DNA of 64,000 bases from Modestobacter sp. Leaf380 (GCF_001424485.1 NZ_LMQC01000020.1:62001-126000); one strand, 5' to 3'. Positions 7,317-16,603 are shown, numbered from the stretch's first letter. A program made the numbers and translations. Notes: a model not told the origin generated them from the letters alone.

Positions 7317-8282
7317 ATGGCGAGCAAGGCCGGCGACGCGGTCGAGATCGAGGTCGACGGGCTGGACGTGCGGCTGTCCAGCCCGGACCGGGTGTACTTC
7401 CCGGCCCGCGGGGAGACCAAGCGGGACCTGCTGGAGTACTACCTCGCCGTCGGCCCCGGGATCGTCAACGCGCTGCGCGAGCGGCCCTGCATGCTGCACC
7501 GGTTCCCCACCGGCGTGACGGGGGAGAAGGTGCACCAGAAGCGGGTGCCCTCGGGCGCGCCGCCGTGGCTGGAGACGGTGCGGGTCACCTTCCCGCGGTA
7601 CCGGCGGACCGCCGACGAGCTGTGCGTGACCCACCTGGCGCACGTCGCCTGGGCGGTGCAGATGTCCACCGTGGAGTTCCACCCGTGGAACAGCCGCCGG
7701 GCCGACGTCGAGCTGCCCGACGAGTGGCGCATCGACCTGGACCCGATGCCCGAGGCCGACTGGGGCACCGTCCGCCGGGTCGCCGGCGTCGTCCGCGAGG
7801 TCCTCGACGAGCTGGGGGCCGTCGGGTTCCCCAAGACCTCGGGCGGCAACGGGCTGCACGTCTACGTCCGCATCCCGCCGGCACACGGCTTCGGCGACGT
7901 CCGGCGGGCCGCGCTGGCCTTCGCCCGCGAGGTGGAGCGCCGCGCCCCCGACGACGTCACGACGACGTGGTGGCGCAAGGACCGTGACCCCGCTGCGCTG
8001 TTCGTCGACTACAACCAGAACGCCCGGGACCACACCCTGGCCGCGGCCTACTCCGTGCGGGGCAACCCCGAGGCCACGGTGTCCGCGCCGATCACCTGGG
8101 ACGAGCTGGCCGACGCCGAGCCCGGTGACTTCACCATCGCCACGATGCCCGCGCGCTTCGCCCGCCTCGGTGACCTGCACGCCGACATCGACGCCCGGCC
8201 CTTCGACCTGGCCCCGCTGCTGGAGTGGGCCGACCGGGACGAGGCCGCCGGTGCCGAGGTGCCGCCCGAGCCCGAGGACTGA
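7317..8282 (+). CDS. LigD-type polymerase/primase domain protein (NHEJ)
   Basis: A 321-residue stand-alone polymerase domain of the LigD (archaeo-eukaryotic primase) family, which fills or extends ends during non-homologous end joining. It shows SSPDRVYFPARG at the N terminus, FHPWNSR in the middle, the two metal-binding Asp in IDLDP (about residue 139), SGGNGLHVYVRI (about 180), and the third Asp in ALFVDYNQN followed by AAYSVR. Neither a ligase nor a nuclease domain is fused, and no ku gene is in the window. A second, divergent paralogue lies at 62436-63404. The ATG has a leaderless-type TAGGGT upstream. Confidence 0.9.
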   Translation: MASKAGDAVEIEVDGLDVRLSSPDRVYFPARGETKRDLLEYYLAVGPGIVNALRERPCMLHRFPTGVTGEKVHQKRVPSGAPPWLETVRVTFPRYRRTADELCVTHLAHVAWAVQMSTVEFHPWNSRRADVELPDEWRIDLDPMPEADWGTVRRVAGVVREVLDELGAVGFPKTSGGNGLHVYVRIPPAHGFGDVRRAALAFAREVERRAPDDVTTTWWRKDRDPAALFVDYNQNARDHTLAAAYSVRGNPEATVSAPITWDELADAEPGDFTIATMPARFARLGDLHADIDARPFDLAPLLEWADRDEAAGAEVPPEPED

Positions 8283-8295
8283 ACCGCCGGTTCAG
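8279..8295. terminator. Small hairpin spanning both convergent stop codons
   Basis: CTGAACC-GCC-GGTTCAG, a perfect 7-bp stem. It contains the stop codons of the polymerase gene (plus strand) and the DUF1445 gene (minus strand). A possible bidirectional terminator without a U-tract. Confidence 0.4.
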
Positions 8296-9098
8296 GGCTG
8301 GCGGTAGACCGCGTCCGGGACGTCGGTGACGAACATGTGACCGGGCGCGTGGGTGAGGGCGAACGGCGGCCGGGAGGCCATCAGGGCGGCCTGCGGGGTC
8401 ACCCCGCACGCCCAGAACACCGGGACGTCGCCCTCGTGCAGCACCACCGGGTCGCCGAAGTCGGGGGCGGCCAGGTCGGCGATGCCGAGGGACGCCGGGT
8501 CCCCGACGTGCACCGGTGCGCCGTGCACCTGGGGCATCCGGGCGGTGACCTGGACGGCGGTGACCACCTGCGCGGCCGGCACCGGGCGCATCGACACCAC
8601 CAGCGGTCCGGCCAGCCGACCGGCCGGCCGGCACTCCCGGTCGGTGCGGTACATGGACACGTTCGTGCCCTGCTCGATGTTGCGGACCGGTACACCGGCG
8701 TCCAGCAGGGCGGTCTCGAAGCTGAAGCTGCACCCGACGAGGAAGCTGACCAGGTCCTCCCGCCACAGGTCGACGACGTCGGTGGGCTCGGCGACCAGCT
8801 CACCGTCGGCCCACACCCGGTAGCGGGGCAGGTCGGTGCGCAGGTCCGCGTCCGGGGCGAGCACCGTGCGGGTCGAGCCCGGGTCGGTGACGTCGAGCAA
8901 CGGCACCGGCTGGGGGTTCCGCTGGCCGAACAGCAGCATGTCGAAGGCCCAGTCGCGGGGGAGCACCACCAGGTTGGCCTGCGTGCTGCCCGGTGCCCAG
9001 CCCGACGAGGGCACCGCCAGGCCGGCGCGGAACGCGGCCCGGGCGGCGGCAGGCGTGCCCGCGGGTGTGCTCGCGGGTGTCGTCGCGGGGGCGCTCAC
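8292..9098 (-). CDS. DUF1445 / D-glutamate cyclase family protein (YcsI-like)
   Basis: A 268-residue protein of the DUF1445 family, historically 'putative hydro-lyase' and now linked to D-glutamate cyclase, which converts D-glutamate to 5-oxo-D-proline. Family blocks visible include [20 protein letters not shown] (about residue 38), [20 protein letters not shown] (about 118) and [16 protein letters not shown]. The GTG start overlaps the GntR stop (GTGA). The gene set around it (DUF1445, regulator, NRAMP-like, PxpA, PxpB, PxpC) is the same as the Bacillus subtilis ycsF-ycsG-ycsI-kipI-kipA-kipR locus, which supports a role in 5-oxoproline metabolism. The exact reaction here is inferred. Confidence 0.9.
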   Translation of the reverse strand: MSAPATTPASTPAGTPAAARAAFRAGLAVPSSGWAPGSTQANLVVLPRDWAFDMLLFGQRNPQPVPLLDVTDPGSTRTVLAPDADLRTDLPRYRVWADGELVAEPTDVVDLWREDLVSFLVGCSFSFETALLDAGVPVRNIEQGTNVSMYRTDRECRPAGRLAGPLVVSMRPVPAAQVVTAVQVTARMPQVHGAPVHVGDPASLGIADLAAPDFGDPVVLHEGDVPVFWACGVTPQAALMASRPPFALTHAPGHMFVTDVPDAVYRQP

Positions 9099-9880
9099 CG
9101 GCGGGGTCCGTGTCGGAGGTCGGTCATGTGGGCGAGGGACACGTCGAGGTACTCCTCCAGCTCGGTCGCGGCCTGCTCGGTGCGCCCGGCGTGCAGGAGC
9201 TCGAACAGGGCACGGTTGCGGGCGACGTAGGGGCCGTGCACGTGCTCGGCGGCCGCGCCCTGGAACGCCAGCCGGAGCTCGGCGAGCAGCCGGGCCGTCG
9301 TCCCGTCCAGCCGGGGGCTGCCGGCCAGGGCCACCAGGTGCTGGTGGAAGTGCATGTTGGCGGTCCCGACGGCTGACCAGTCCCCGCGGCGGGCAGCGTC
9401 CTCACCGGCCTCGACGTCGGCACGGAGCTGCCCGAGCGGCTCGGGGCCGGCGGCCGGGTCGAGGACCTCGCCGAGCCGGCGGACGACGTCGCACTCGACG
9501 GCGCGGCGCACCCGGTAGATGTCCACCAGGTCCTCGTCGGTCAGCTCTGTGACGAAGACGCCCCGGTGCAGCCGGTGGACCAGCAGGCCCTCGTGCCCCA
9601 GCAGGCGGAACGCCTCGCGCAGGGTGTTCCGGGAGACCTGCAGGACGGCCACGAGCTGCTCCTCCGAGAGCCGGGTGCCCGGGGCCAGGTGGCCCTCGGT
9701 GACCCGGCGGCGGAGGGCGTCGGCCACCCGCTCGGCGGTGCTCGACCGGTCGAGCGCCGCCGCCTCGGTGGTCAGCGCCTGCAGCCACGCACGGTCACGG
9801 CGGTCCGGGCCCGCCGCGTCTGCGGCTGCGGTCCCGGCTGCGGACTCGGCGGCTGGGGAGGAGGGTCGGGCCACGGTCAC
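9095..9880 (-). CDS. GntR-family regulator, FadR/FCD subgroup
   Basis: A 261-residue regulator. A low-complexity Ala/Pro-rich start (1-25) precedes a winged helix-turn-helix (about 45-110; [20 protein letters not shown] is the typical GntR recognition region) and a C-terminal all-helical FCD ligand-binding domain (about 118-245) with metal-site-type His/Asp/Glu residues ([14 protein letters not shown]). It is transcribed away from the NRAMP-pxp operon and with the DUF1445 gene, in the position occupied functionally by KipR in Bacillus, although KipR is IclR-type. It probably senses 5-oxoproline or a related acid and controls both directions. Start GTG 9880; the ribosome-binding site is weak. 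Confidence 0.9.
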   Translation of the reverse strand: MTVARPSSPAAESAAGTAAADAAGPDRRDRAWLQALTTEAAALDRSSTAERVADALRRRVTEGHLAPGTRLSEEQLVAVLQVSRNTLREAFRLLGHEGLLVHRLHRGVFVTELTDEDLVDIYRVRRAVECDVVRRLGEVLDPAAGPEPLGQLRADVEAGEDAARRGDWSAVGTANMHFHQHLVALAGSPRLDGTTARLLAELRLAFQGAAAEHVHGPYVARNRALFELLHAGRTEQAATELEEYLDVSLAHMTDLRHGPRR

Positions 9881-9937
9881 CTCGCCATCGTGTCCTGTGT
9901 GTCGGGCGCGTCAACTCTCGCATCAGACCCTTGTCGG

Positions 9938-9950
9938 ATTGTTCAACGAT
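9938..9950. promoter_or_regulatory. Candidate GntR operator in divergent promoter
   Basis: ATTGTTCAACGAT is an imperfect inverted repeat (AT-N-GTT-C-AAC-N-AT). It lies between a -35-like TTGTCG (9931-9936) and a -10-like CATAGT (9953-9958) with 16-bp spacing, reading toward the NRAMP-like gene. This position would let the divergently encoded GntR protein block transcription. Confidence 0.4.
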
Positions 9951-10022
9951 TCCATAGTGTGCTCGCCATCACGAGGGCGTGCACCGCGCGCCATCGCCGC
10001 CACCCCACCGAGGGAGCACGCC

Positions 10023-11318
10023 ATGTCAGGTCCCGAGAGCCGGACCGGTCCGACGGACCCCGCCCCGGAGCCGTCGCCGGACCGCGGGTCCACCCCCGGA
10101 GCCGCGCCCGGCGCCACCGGCGGCCGGTTGGCCTCGAGCACCCGCTCCACCCTGCTGGGTGCGATGTTCCTGATGGCCACCTCGGCGATCGGCCCGGGCT
10201 TCATCACCCAGACGACGACCTTCACCGTCCAGCTCGGCGCCGCGTTCGCCTTCGCGATCGTCGTCTCGATCCTGGTGGACATCGCGCTGCAGCTGAACGT
10301 CTGGCGGGTCATCGGGGTGAGCGGCCGCCGGGCCCAGGAGCTGGGCAACCTGGTGGCGCCCGGGCTGGGCTGGGTGATGGCCGCCTTCCTGCTGGTCGGC
10401 GGGCTGGTGTTCAACATCGGCAACGTCAGCGGCGCCGGGCTGGGCACCGACGCCATGCTGGGCCTGGACCCGAAGATCGGCGGGGCGCTGTCCGCGCTCA
10501 TCGCCATCGGGGTGTTCCTGAGCAAGAAGGCCGGCGTCGCGGTCGACCGGATCGTCGTCGTCCTCGGGCTGGTGATGATCGTGCTGACCACCTACGTGGC
10601 GATCACCTCGGGCCCGCCGGTCGGGCAGGCACTGCGCAACGTGGTGCTGCCCGAGCAGGTCGACGTCCTGGCCATCACCACGCTGGTCGGCGGCACGATC
10701 GGCGGCTACATCGTCTACGCCGGCGCGCACCGCCTGCTGGACTCCGGTGTCAGCGGGCCCGGGCACGTCCGGGACATCACCCGCGGCTCGGTCACCGGCA
10801 TCCTGATCACCGCGGTCATGCGGGTCGTGCTCTTCCTGGCCATCCTCGGCGTCGTCTCCGGCGGCGCCGCGCTGGACCCGGACAACCAGGCGGCCTCGGC
10901 GTTCGGCCAGGCCGCCGGCGAGGTCGGCATGCGGGTCTTCGGCATCGTGCTGTGGGCCGCGGCGATCACCAGCGTCATCGGCGCCTCCTACACCTCGGTC
11001 TCCTTCGTGACCTCCCGGACGAGGACCAGCGACCGCACCCGGACGCTGCTCGTCGTCGGCTTCATCGCCGTCACCACGCTGGCCTACCTGCTCATCGGCA
11101 CCGCCCCGACCACGCTGCTGGTCTTCGCCGGGGCGTTCAACGGCCTGCTGCTGCCGATCGGCATCGCGGTCCTGCTGTGGGTGGCCACCCGCCGGTCGGA
11201 CCTGCTCGGCGGGTACCGCTACCCGCGCTGGCTGCTCGTCGTCGGCTGGGTCGCCTGGCTGCTGACGCTCTACCTGGCGGTCAACTCCGTCCGCCCGGTC
11301 ATCGACCTGTTCGCCTGA
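10023..11318 (+). CDS. NRAMP-family-like transporter lacking metal-binding motifs
   Basis: A 431-residue membrane protein with about 11 transmembrane segments after a disordered Pro-rich N terminus (1-38). The fold matches NRAMP ([20 protein letters not shown] at TM1). The two canonical metal-binding motifs are missing: the TM1 DPGN is replaced by FITQTTTFT, and the TM6 MPHN region reads [13 protein letters not shown]. Its place directly before pxpABC suggests it carries 5-oxoproline or another organic acid rather than a metal ion, as proposed for YcsG-like proteins. GAGGGAG before the ATG is a good ribosome-binding site. The transport substrate is inference. Confidence 0.85.
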   Translation: MSGPESRTGPTDPAPEPSPDRGSTPGAAPGATGGRLASSTRSTLLGAMFLMATSAIGPGFITQTTTFTVQLGAAFAFAIVVSILVDIALQLNVWRVIGVSGRRAQELGNLVAPGLGWVMAAFLLVGGLVFNIGNVSGAGLGTDAMLGLDPKIGGALSALIAIGVFLSKKAGVAVDRIVVVLGLVMIVLTTYVAITSGPPVGQALRNVVLPEQVDVLAITTLVGGTIGGYIVYAGAHRLLDSGVSGPGHVRDITRGSVTGILITAVMRVVLFLAILGVVSGGAALDPDNQAASAFGQAAGEVGMRVFGIVLWAAAITSVIGASYTSVSFVTSRTRTSDRTRTLLVVGFIAVTTLAYLLIGTAPTTLLVFAGAFNGLLLPIGIAVLLWVATRRSDLLGGYRYPRWLLVVGWVAWLLTLYLAVNSVRPVIDLFA

Positions 11319-11326
11319 GGAGCGCC

Positions 11327-12088
11327 GTGACGACCATCGACCTCAACTCCGACCTCGGCGAGGGCTTCGGCCAGTGGACGCTGGGCGACGACGACGCGCT
11401 GCTGGAGATCGTCAGCAGCGCCAACGTCGCCTGCGGCTTCCACGCCAGCGACGCCACGATCATGCGGCGGGTCTGCGAGCGGGCCGTCGAGCACGGCGTC
11501 GCCATCGGCGCGCAGGTGGGCTACCGGGACCTGCCCGGCTTCGGCCGCCGGTTCATCGACGTCGAGCCGCACGCGCTGACCCAGGACGTCGTCTACCAGC
11601 TCGGTGCGCTGCAGGCCTTCGCCCGGGTGGCGGGGGACCGGGTCCGCTACGTCAAGCCGCACGGCGCGCTCTACAACGCGATCGTGCACCACGAGGAGCA
11701 GGCCGCGGCCGTCGTCGCCGCCGTGGTGGACGTCGACCCGACGCTCCCCGTGCTGGGGCTGCCCGGGTCGGTGTGGCTGCGGCTGGCCGCCGAGGCCGGG
11801 CTGACCACGGTGGCCGAGTCCTTCGCCGACCGGGCCTACACGCCCGAGGGCACCCTGGTGTCCCGGCGGCTGCCCGGCGCGGTGCTGCACGACCCGGCCG
11901 AGATCGCCCGCCGCTGTGTCGCGATGGCCACCGGGGGAGCGGTCACCGACGTCGACGGCGGGGAGCTGCACCTGGCGCCGGGGTCGATCTGCGTGCACGG
12001 CGACACCCCGGGAGCGGTCGGGATCGCGCGGCAGGTGCGGGACGCGCTCACCGGTGCGGGCGTCACCCTCTCCCCGTTCGCCCGCTGA
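11327..12088 (+). CDS. pxpA: 5-oxoprolinase subunit A (LamB/YcsF family)
   Basis: A 253-residue PxpA, part of the ATP-dependent 5-oxoprolinase PxpABC that hydrolyses 5-oxo-L-proline to L-glutamate. Hallmarks are [14 protein letters not shown] at the N terminus, [12 protein letters not shown] (about 32), [15 protein letters not shown] (about 62), [12 protein letters not shown] (about 104) and the C-terminal [11 protein letters not shown]. The length is normal. The GTG at 11327 follows a GAGGAG site and begins 9 bp after the transporter stop. Its stop overlaps the pxpB start by one base, so translation of A and B is coupled. Confidence 0.96.
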   Translation: MTTIDLNSDLGEGFGQWTLGDDDALLEIVSSANVACGFHASDATIMRRVCERAVEHGVAIGAQVGYRDLPGFGRRFIDVEPHALTQDVVYQLGALQAFARVAGDRVRYVKPHGALYNAIVHHEEQAAAVVAAVVDVDPTLPVLGLPGSVWLRLAAEAGLTTVAESFADRAYTPEGTLVSRRLPGAVLHDPAEIARRCVAMATGGAVTDVDGGELHLAPGSICVHGDTPGAVGIARQVRDALTGAGVTLSPFAR

Positions 12089-12702
12089 TGCGCCTGCTGC
12101 CCAGTGGGGACGCCGCGGTCCTCGCCGAGCTCGACGGGCTGGACGACGTCCTCGCCCTGCACGCGGCGCTCGTGGCCGAGCCGCCGCCCGGGGTGGTCGA
12201 CGTCGTCCCCGCGGCGCGCACCGTGCTCGTCGTGCTCGACCCGGGCGCCACGACCCTCGACGCCGTCGCCGCGGCGGTGCGGGCCACCCGGCCCCGGCCG
12301 CCCGACGCGCGCGCCGAGGGCCAGGTGCTCGAGCTGCCGGTCGTCTACGACGGGGCCGACCTGGCCGACGTCGGCGAGCTGCTGGGGTGCACGGCCGACG
12401 AGGTGGTCGCCCGGCACACCGGCACCACGTGGACCGTGGCGTTCTGCGGCTTCGCACCGGGCTTCGGCTACCTGACGGCCGCCGACGGAGGGTGGGACGT
12501 GGCGCGCCGCAGCACCCCGCGGACCCGGGTGCCGGCCGGGTCGGTGGGCCTGGCGGGGGAGTTCAGCGGGGTCTACCCGCGGGAGTCCCCGGGCGGCTGG
12601 CAGCTGCTCGGGCACACCGACACGGCCGTCTTCGACGTCCACCGGGACCCCGCCGCGCTGCTGCGTCCCGGCGTCCGGGTCCGGTTCCGGGCGGTCCGGT
12701 GA
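12088..12702 (+). CDS. pxpB: 5-oxoprolinase subunit B (allophanate hydrolase subunit 1 / KipI-like)
   Basis: A 204-residue PxpB. The family blocks are [15 protein letters not shown] at the N terminus, the HTGTTWTVAFCGFAPGFGYL segment (about 112) and RVPAGSVGLAGEFSGVYPRESPGGW near the C terminus. In the complex, B and C form the ATP-using activation part paired with PxpA. The start ATG shares a base with the pxpA stop (TGATG) and the gene ends in a GTGA overlap with pxpC. The homologous KipI of Bacillus also inhibits the sporulation kinase KinA, but that role is not expected in this lineage. Confidence 0.95.
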   Translation: MRLLPSGDAAVLAELDGLDDVLALHAALVAEPPPGVVDVVPAARTVLVVLDPGATTLDAVAAAVRATRPRPPDARAEGQVLELPVVYDGADLADVGELLGCTADEVVARHTGTTWTVAFCGFAPGFGYLTAADGGWDVARRSTPRTRVPAGSVGLAGEFSGVYPRESPGGWQLLGHTDTAVFDVHRDPAALLRPGVRVRFRAVR

Positions 12703-13538
12703 GCCTCACCGTGCTCGCGCCCGGGCCGTTGACCACGGTCCAGGACCTGGGCCGGCCGGGGCGCGCGGCCGAGGGCATCGGCCGCTCCGGGGTCTGCGAC
12801 CGGACGTCGGCCGCGCTGGCCAACCGGCTGGTGGGCAACCCGGTCGACGCCGCACTGCTGGAGGTCACCGCCGGGGGGCTGGTGGTCCGTGCCGATGCGG
12901 AGCTGTGGGTGGCGCTGACCGGTGCGCGCTGCGCCGGGGCGCCCTACGCGGCCCCGGTCCGGCTGCGGGCCGGGGAGCAGCTGGCGCTCGGTGCGCCGGT
13001 CGGCGGGCTGCGCTCCTACCTCGCCGTCCGCGGCGGGGTCGACGTCGACCCGGTGCTGGGGTCCCGCTCCACCGACCTGCTCTCCGGGCTGGGGCCCGCC
13101 GTCGTCGCCGCCGGGGACGTGCTGCCGGTGGGTCCGGCGTCTTCTGCGTGGCCGGGGGTCGACGTCGCACCGGTCCTGGAGCCGCCGGCCGGGGAGGTCG
13201 TCGTGACCGTGCTGCCGGGGCCCCGCGCCGACTGGTTCACCGACGACGCCCGGGCGCTGCTGACCTCGGCCGGGTGGACGGTGACCGGGGACGGCAACCG
13301 GGTCGGCCTGCGGCTGTCGGGTCCCGAGCTGACCCGCGCCCGGGACGGCGAGCTGGCCAGCGAGGGCATGGAGCGCGGCGCCCTGCAGGTCCCGCCGTCG
13401 GGGCAGCCGGTGCTGTTCCTCGCCGACCACCCGGTCACCGGCGGGTACCCGGTGATCGGCTACGTCGCCGAGCCCGACGTCGACCGGTGCGGCCAGCTCA
13501 CGCCCGGCCAGGTGCTGCGGTTCCGCGCGGGCCGTTGA
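12699..13538 (+). CDS. pxpC: 5-oxoprolinase subunit C (KipA-like)
   Basis: A 279-residue PxpC (biotin-dependent carboxyltransferase-like fold). It begins with the typical LTVLAPGPLTTVQDLGRPG and carries GIGRSGVCDRTSAALANRLVGNP (about 23), RSYLAVRGGVDV and the C-terminal ELASEGMERGALQVPPSGQP and HPVTGGYPVIG blocks. It is slightly shorter than many homologues, with a compact middle region. It is the last gene of the transporter-pxpABC operon; start codon GTG overlaps the pxpB stop. With subunits A and B it makes glutamate from 5-oxoproline. Confidence 0.95.
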   Translation: MSLTVLAPGPLTTVQDLGRPGRAAEGIGRSGVCDRTSAALANRLVGNPVDAALLEVTAGGLVVRADAELWVALTGARCAGAPYAAPVRLRAGEQLALGAPVGGLRSYLAVRGGVDVDPVLGSRSTDLLSGLGPAVVAAGDVLPVGPASSAWPGVDVAPVLEPPAGEVVVTVLPGPRADWFTDDARALLTSAGWTVTGDGNRVGLRLSGPELTRARDGELASEGMERGALQVPPSGQPVLFLADHPVTGGYPVIGYVAEPDVDRCGQLTPGQVLRFRAGR

Positions 13539-13570
13539 CGCCGGGGACGGCGGGCCGCCACCATCCCCGC

Positions 13571-13927
13571 GTGACCGCCGTCCCCACCGGACCGCCCGAC
13601 GTCCACGCAGTTCCCCGCTCGCCGCTGCTGGCCGGTGCCGCCGTCGGCGTCCCCGGGCTCGGCTACGTGGCCCTCGTGCTCCTCCCGTGGCTGGCGGACG
13701 CCCCGTTCGTGCTGGGGGCCGGCCGGGGCGTCGGGTTCCTGGTCTCGGTCCTGGCGTTCACCGGGGCGCTGGTCGCGCTGGCGGTCAGCGGTGTCGCGCT
13801 GGTCCGGGGTGCCCAGCGGTCGGGCCGGACCGAGGCGTGGCTGCTCGTGGGCGCCACGGCGCTGCTGGTCGTGGGCTGGTTCCTGACGCCGGTGGCTCAG
13901 GCCCTGCTGGTCGCCCAGGTCGACTGA
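13571..13927 (+). CDS. Hypothetical membrane protein, three helices
   Basis: A 118-residue protein I do not recognise. An N-terminal Pro-rich segment (1-18) is followed by three hydrophobic helices at about 20-41, 50-74 and 88-112, with Arg-rich loops suggesting a cytoplasmic loop between helices 2 and 3. The GTG at 13571 has CACCAT 6 nt upstream, so it may be leaderless, and no clear ribosome-binding site is seen. It follows pxpC by 32 bp and converges on the FUSC gene. No function can be given. Confidence 0.65.
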   Translation: MTAVPTGPPDVHAVPRSPLLAGAAVGVPGLGYVALVLLPWLADAPFVLGAGRGVGFLVSVLAFTGALVALAVSGVALVRGAQRSGRTEAWLLVGATALLVVGWFLTPVAQALLVAQVD

Positions 13928-13931
13928 CGGG

Positions 13932-15494
13932 TCAGAGGTCCGCGCGCACCCGGGCGGCGAGCACGTCGGCCAGGTGGGACTCCCCGCGCGCCCGGGTGCC
14001 CAACAGGCCCCAGCCCAGGTCGGCGGTCCACCGGCCCCGGCGCAGCCACGCCTCGGTGCCGGCCGCGGGCCGCAGCTCGGCCCGGGCGGCGGTGGCCACC
14101 TCGTTGAGGACGACCAGTGCGTCGTGCAGGGCACGGTCGTCCACCGTGCCCTCGTCCACCGTGCCCTCGTCCACCGTGCCCTCGTCCACCGTGCCCTCGT
14201 CCACCGTGCCCTCGACCAGGGCGCGGGCCCGGGCACCGGCGGTCGCGACGACGCCGGGCAGTCGGCGGCTGGCGGCCCGCGGGAAGAGCAGCAACCCGGC
14301 GGCCAGCGCCAGCACGATGCCGACGACGGTCTCGGTGAGCCGCGTGGTGATCAGCTCCAGGCCGCTGCGCTCGGGCACCCCGACGTGCACCAGCAGCAGC
14401 GACAGCGGGGTGATGAAGGAGACCGCCAGCACGTACTGGTGGGCCACCAGCAGCTCCACCCCGACCAGCAGCAGGCCCACCGCCAGCACCTCCAGCCCGA
14501 CCGGCAGGTCGGCGGCGAAGAGCAGTGCGGCCACGCCCACCCCGACCAGCGTCCCGGTCACCCGGTGCCCGGCGCGGGCCCGGGTGTTGCGGGCGTCGGT
14601 GCCCAGCAGCACGGCCACCGCGGTGGTGGCCGCCCAGTAGGTGCTCGCCAGGCCCAGCGCGCCGGCCACCAGCCCGGCCGCGGCCACGCCGAGCCCGATG
14701 CGCAGCGACGTCCACACCCACGGCGGCACCGGGCGGACGGCGACAGCGGCCCCGCCCGGCGGGGGAGCGGGCGCGTCGCCCAGCGGCAGCTCGCGCAGGA
14801 ACTGCTCCTCCAGGACGCCCAGCTCCGCCCGCAGCGAGGGACGGCGACGCGACCCGGCGGCGACGGCGGCGTCAGCCACCCGCACCGCCCGGGCGACGAC
14901 GGCGGGCCGGGTCGACCGGGCCGCTGCGACCGCGGCCCGGGCGGCGGCCACCGAGCGGCGCTCGGGGCCGGCCGGGTCCCACAGCCACGGGAGCATGACG
15001 ACCAGCCAGGCCAGGGTGGCACCGGCCGCGGCCGCCGCGACGTGCTCGGCCAGCACGGTGGCGTCGGCGCCCAGCGCGCTGGCGCTGCCGCCGACCAGGA
15101 CGACGCCGAGGGGCCCCGGCGGTCCGACCCGGAAGTGCGCGGTGGCCGCGGTGGCGGCTGCGGCCAGCGCGCCGAGGGTCACCGACAGCAGCGCCGGGCT
15201 GCCGTCGGTCAGCCCGCCCAGCGCCACGGCCGCGACGACCACCGCCGCGCAACCGGCGACCACCCCGGCCCGCCGCCGGTACGGCAGCGACGAGCCGTAG
15301 ACCGCCGTCAGCCCGCCCAGCGCCGCGGCGGACCCCAGGTCGGGGTGGCCCAGCGCGACGCCGAGCGCCAGCGGCACGGTGACCGACGCCGCGGCGGACA
15401 GCGCCTTGCGTCCGCCCGCGGCCCACAGTGCCGCCGCGGTGGGCGGCCGTCGGCCCAGCAGGTGCGGGACGGCGCGGCGGACGGGGGAGGACAC
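13932..15494 (-). CDS. FUSC family membrane protein
   Basis: A 520-residue FUSC-family (fusaric acid resistance / aromatic acid exporter type) protein. It has two membrane blocks: about six helices between residues 25 and 180, and a second FUSC domain at about 275-400 (STYWAATTAVAVLLGTDARNT is the family motif). Soluble helical parts follow each block. Near the C terminus a pentapeptide EGTVD is repeated five times (DNA 14140-14214), likely a surface loop. I prefer the GTG at 15494, which has GAGG at a good distance; a GTG at 15548 would add 18 residues without a ribosome-binding site. Substrate unknown. Confidence 0.88.
   Translation of the reverse strand: MSSPVRRAVPHLLGRRPPTAAALWAAGGRKALSAAASVTVPLALGVALGHPDLGSAAALGGLTAVYGSSLPYRRRAGVVAGCAAVVVAAVALGGLTDGSPALLSVTLGALAAAATAATAHFRVGPPGPLGVVLVGGSASALGADATVLAEHVAAAAAGATLAWLVVMLPWLWDPAGPERRSVAAARAAVAAARSTRPAVVARAVRVADAAVAAGSRRRPSLRAELGVLEEQFLRELPLGDAPAPPPGGAAVAVRPVPPWVWTSLRIGLGVAAAGLVAGALGLASTYWAATTAVAVLLGTDARNTRARAGHRVTGTLVGVGVAALLFAADLPVGLEVLAVGLLLVGVELLVAHQYVLAVSFITPLSLLLVHVGVPERSGLELITTRLTETVVGIVLALAAGLLLFPRAASRRLPGVVATAGARARALVEGTVDEGTVDEGTVDEGTVDEGTVDDRALHDALVVLNEVATAARAELRPAAGTEAWLRRGRWTADLGWGLLGTRARGESHLADVLAARVRADL
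14140..14214. repeat. 15-bp perfect tandem repeat x5 (encodes EGTVD)
   Basis: Five identical copies of TCCACCGTGCCCTCG. Read on the minus strand they encode EGTVD x5 in the C-terminal soluble part of the FUSC protein. Perfect identity suggests recent expansion. Confidence 0.95.
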
Positions 15495-15573
15495 CGGGTG
15501 ATCCTCGCGGTCCCGGCGGCGGGTCGTCGCGGCCGCGGACCCGCTCACCGGAAGGCCGCGACGAGCCTCACGC

Positions 15574-16548
15574 TCAGCTGAAGCCGCTGACCTCGTGCGG
15601 CCGGTAGGGCTCCTCGAGCCGGGCGACCTCCTCCTCGGTCAGCTCCAGGTCGACCGCGGCGACGGCGTCGGCCAGGTGCGCGGCCTTCGTGACCCCGACG
15701 ATCGGCGCGGTGACCACCGGCTTGGACAGCACCCAGGCCAGTGCGACCTGGGCGCGCGACACCCCGCGCTCGGACGCGACGGCGGCCACCCGGGCCACGA
15801 TCTCGGCGTCGGAGTCGTCGGTGTACAGCTTCTGGGCGAAGGCGTCGTCCTGGGAGCGGGTGGTGCTGGCGTCGGCGTCCCGGGTGAGCCGGCCGCGGGC
15901 CAGCGGGCTCCACGGCAGCACGCCGACCCCGGCGTCCAGGCAGAGCGGGTGCATCTCCCGCTCCTCCTCCCGGGCGATCAGGTTGTAGTGGTCCTGCATC
16001 GTCACGAAGCGGTGCCAGCCGTGCTCACCGGCCAGGTGCAGGGCCTTGCTGAACTGCCAGGCCCACATCGACGAGGCGCCCAGGTAGCGCACCTTGCCCG
16101 AGCGCACCAGGGAGTCCAGCGCCTCCAGCGTCTCCTCGACCGGCGTCTCGGGGTCCCAGCGGTGGATCTGGTACAGGTCGATGTGGTCGGTGCCCAGCCG
16201 CCGCAGGCTGGCCTCGGCCTCGGCCAGGACCGCGCGCCGGGAGAGCCCCGCGCCGTTGGGCCCCGGGCGCATCCGGCCGTGCACCTTGGTGGCGATGACG
16301 ACGTCGTCGCGGTCGACGGCCTCCAGCAGCAGCTTGCCGGTGATCTCCTCGGAGGAGCCGGCGGAGTACACGTTCGCGGTGTCGAAGAAGGTGATGCCGG
16401 CGTCGAGGGCGGCCCGCACGATCGGGCGGGCGTCGTCCTCGGCCAGGCTCCACCCGTGCCCGCCGCGGGTGGGCTCGCCGAAGCTCATCATGCCCAGGCA
16501 GATCCGGGAGACCTGCAGGCCGGTGGTGCCGAGTCGGGTCTGGTCCAT
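15574..16548 (-). CDS. Aldo/keto reductase
   Basis: A 324-residue NADPH-dependent oxidoreductase with the TIM-barrel AKR fold. The catalytic tetrad is visible: Asp and Tyr in FFDTANVYSAGSSEE (about 48), Lys in VVIATKVHG (about 80) and His in DLYQIHRWD (about 118). The C-terminal cofactor region APIVGVTKAAHL is present. It resembles the AKR group of YajO/Gfo-like proteins active on aldehydes. The ATG at 16548 follows a G-rich GGTGGGGG. It lies between FUSC and an SDR gene on the same strand. Substrate unknown. Confidence 0.93.
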   Translation of the reverse strand: MDQTRLGTTGLQVSRICLGMMSFGEPTRGGHGWSLAEDDARPIVRAALDAGITFFDTANVYSAGSSEEITGKLLLEAVDRDDVVIATKVHGRMRPGPNGAGLSRRAVLAEAEASLRRLGTDHIDLYQIHRWDPETPVEETLEALDSLVRSGKVRYLGASSMWAWQFSKALHLAGEHGWHRFVTMQDHYNLIAREEEREMHPLCLDAGVGVLPWSPLARGRLTRDADASTTRSQDDAFAQKLYTDDSDAEIVARVAAVASERGVSRAQVALAWVLSKPVVTAPIVGVTKAAHLADAVAAVDLELTEEEVARLEEPYRPHEVSGFS

Positions 16549-16603
16549 GCCCCCACCCTGTGCCGGTGGCCCGCATCGGGCCACCGGGCAGCGGCAGCGG
16601 GTG

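Noticed and set aside
9566-11326. Alternative plus-frame coding across the GntR and transporter genes that runs into pxpA
   Set aside because: Arg/Gly-rich translation without domains; the shared frame with pxpA is accidental and the pxpA GTG at 11327 has its own ribosome-binding site.
14140-14214. CRISPR-like array (five equal repeats)
   Set aside because: Units are 15 bp, directly adjacent with no spacers, and in frame within a coding region; it is a simple tandem repeat.
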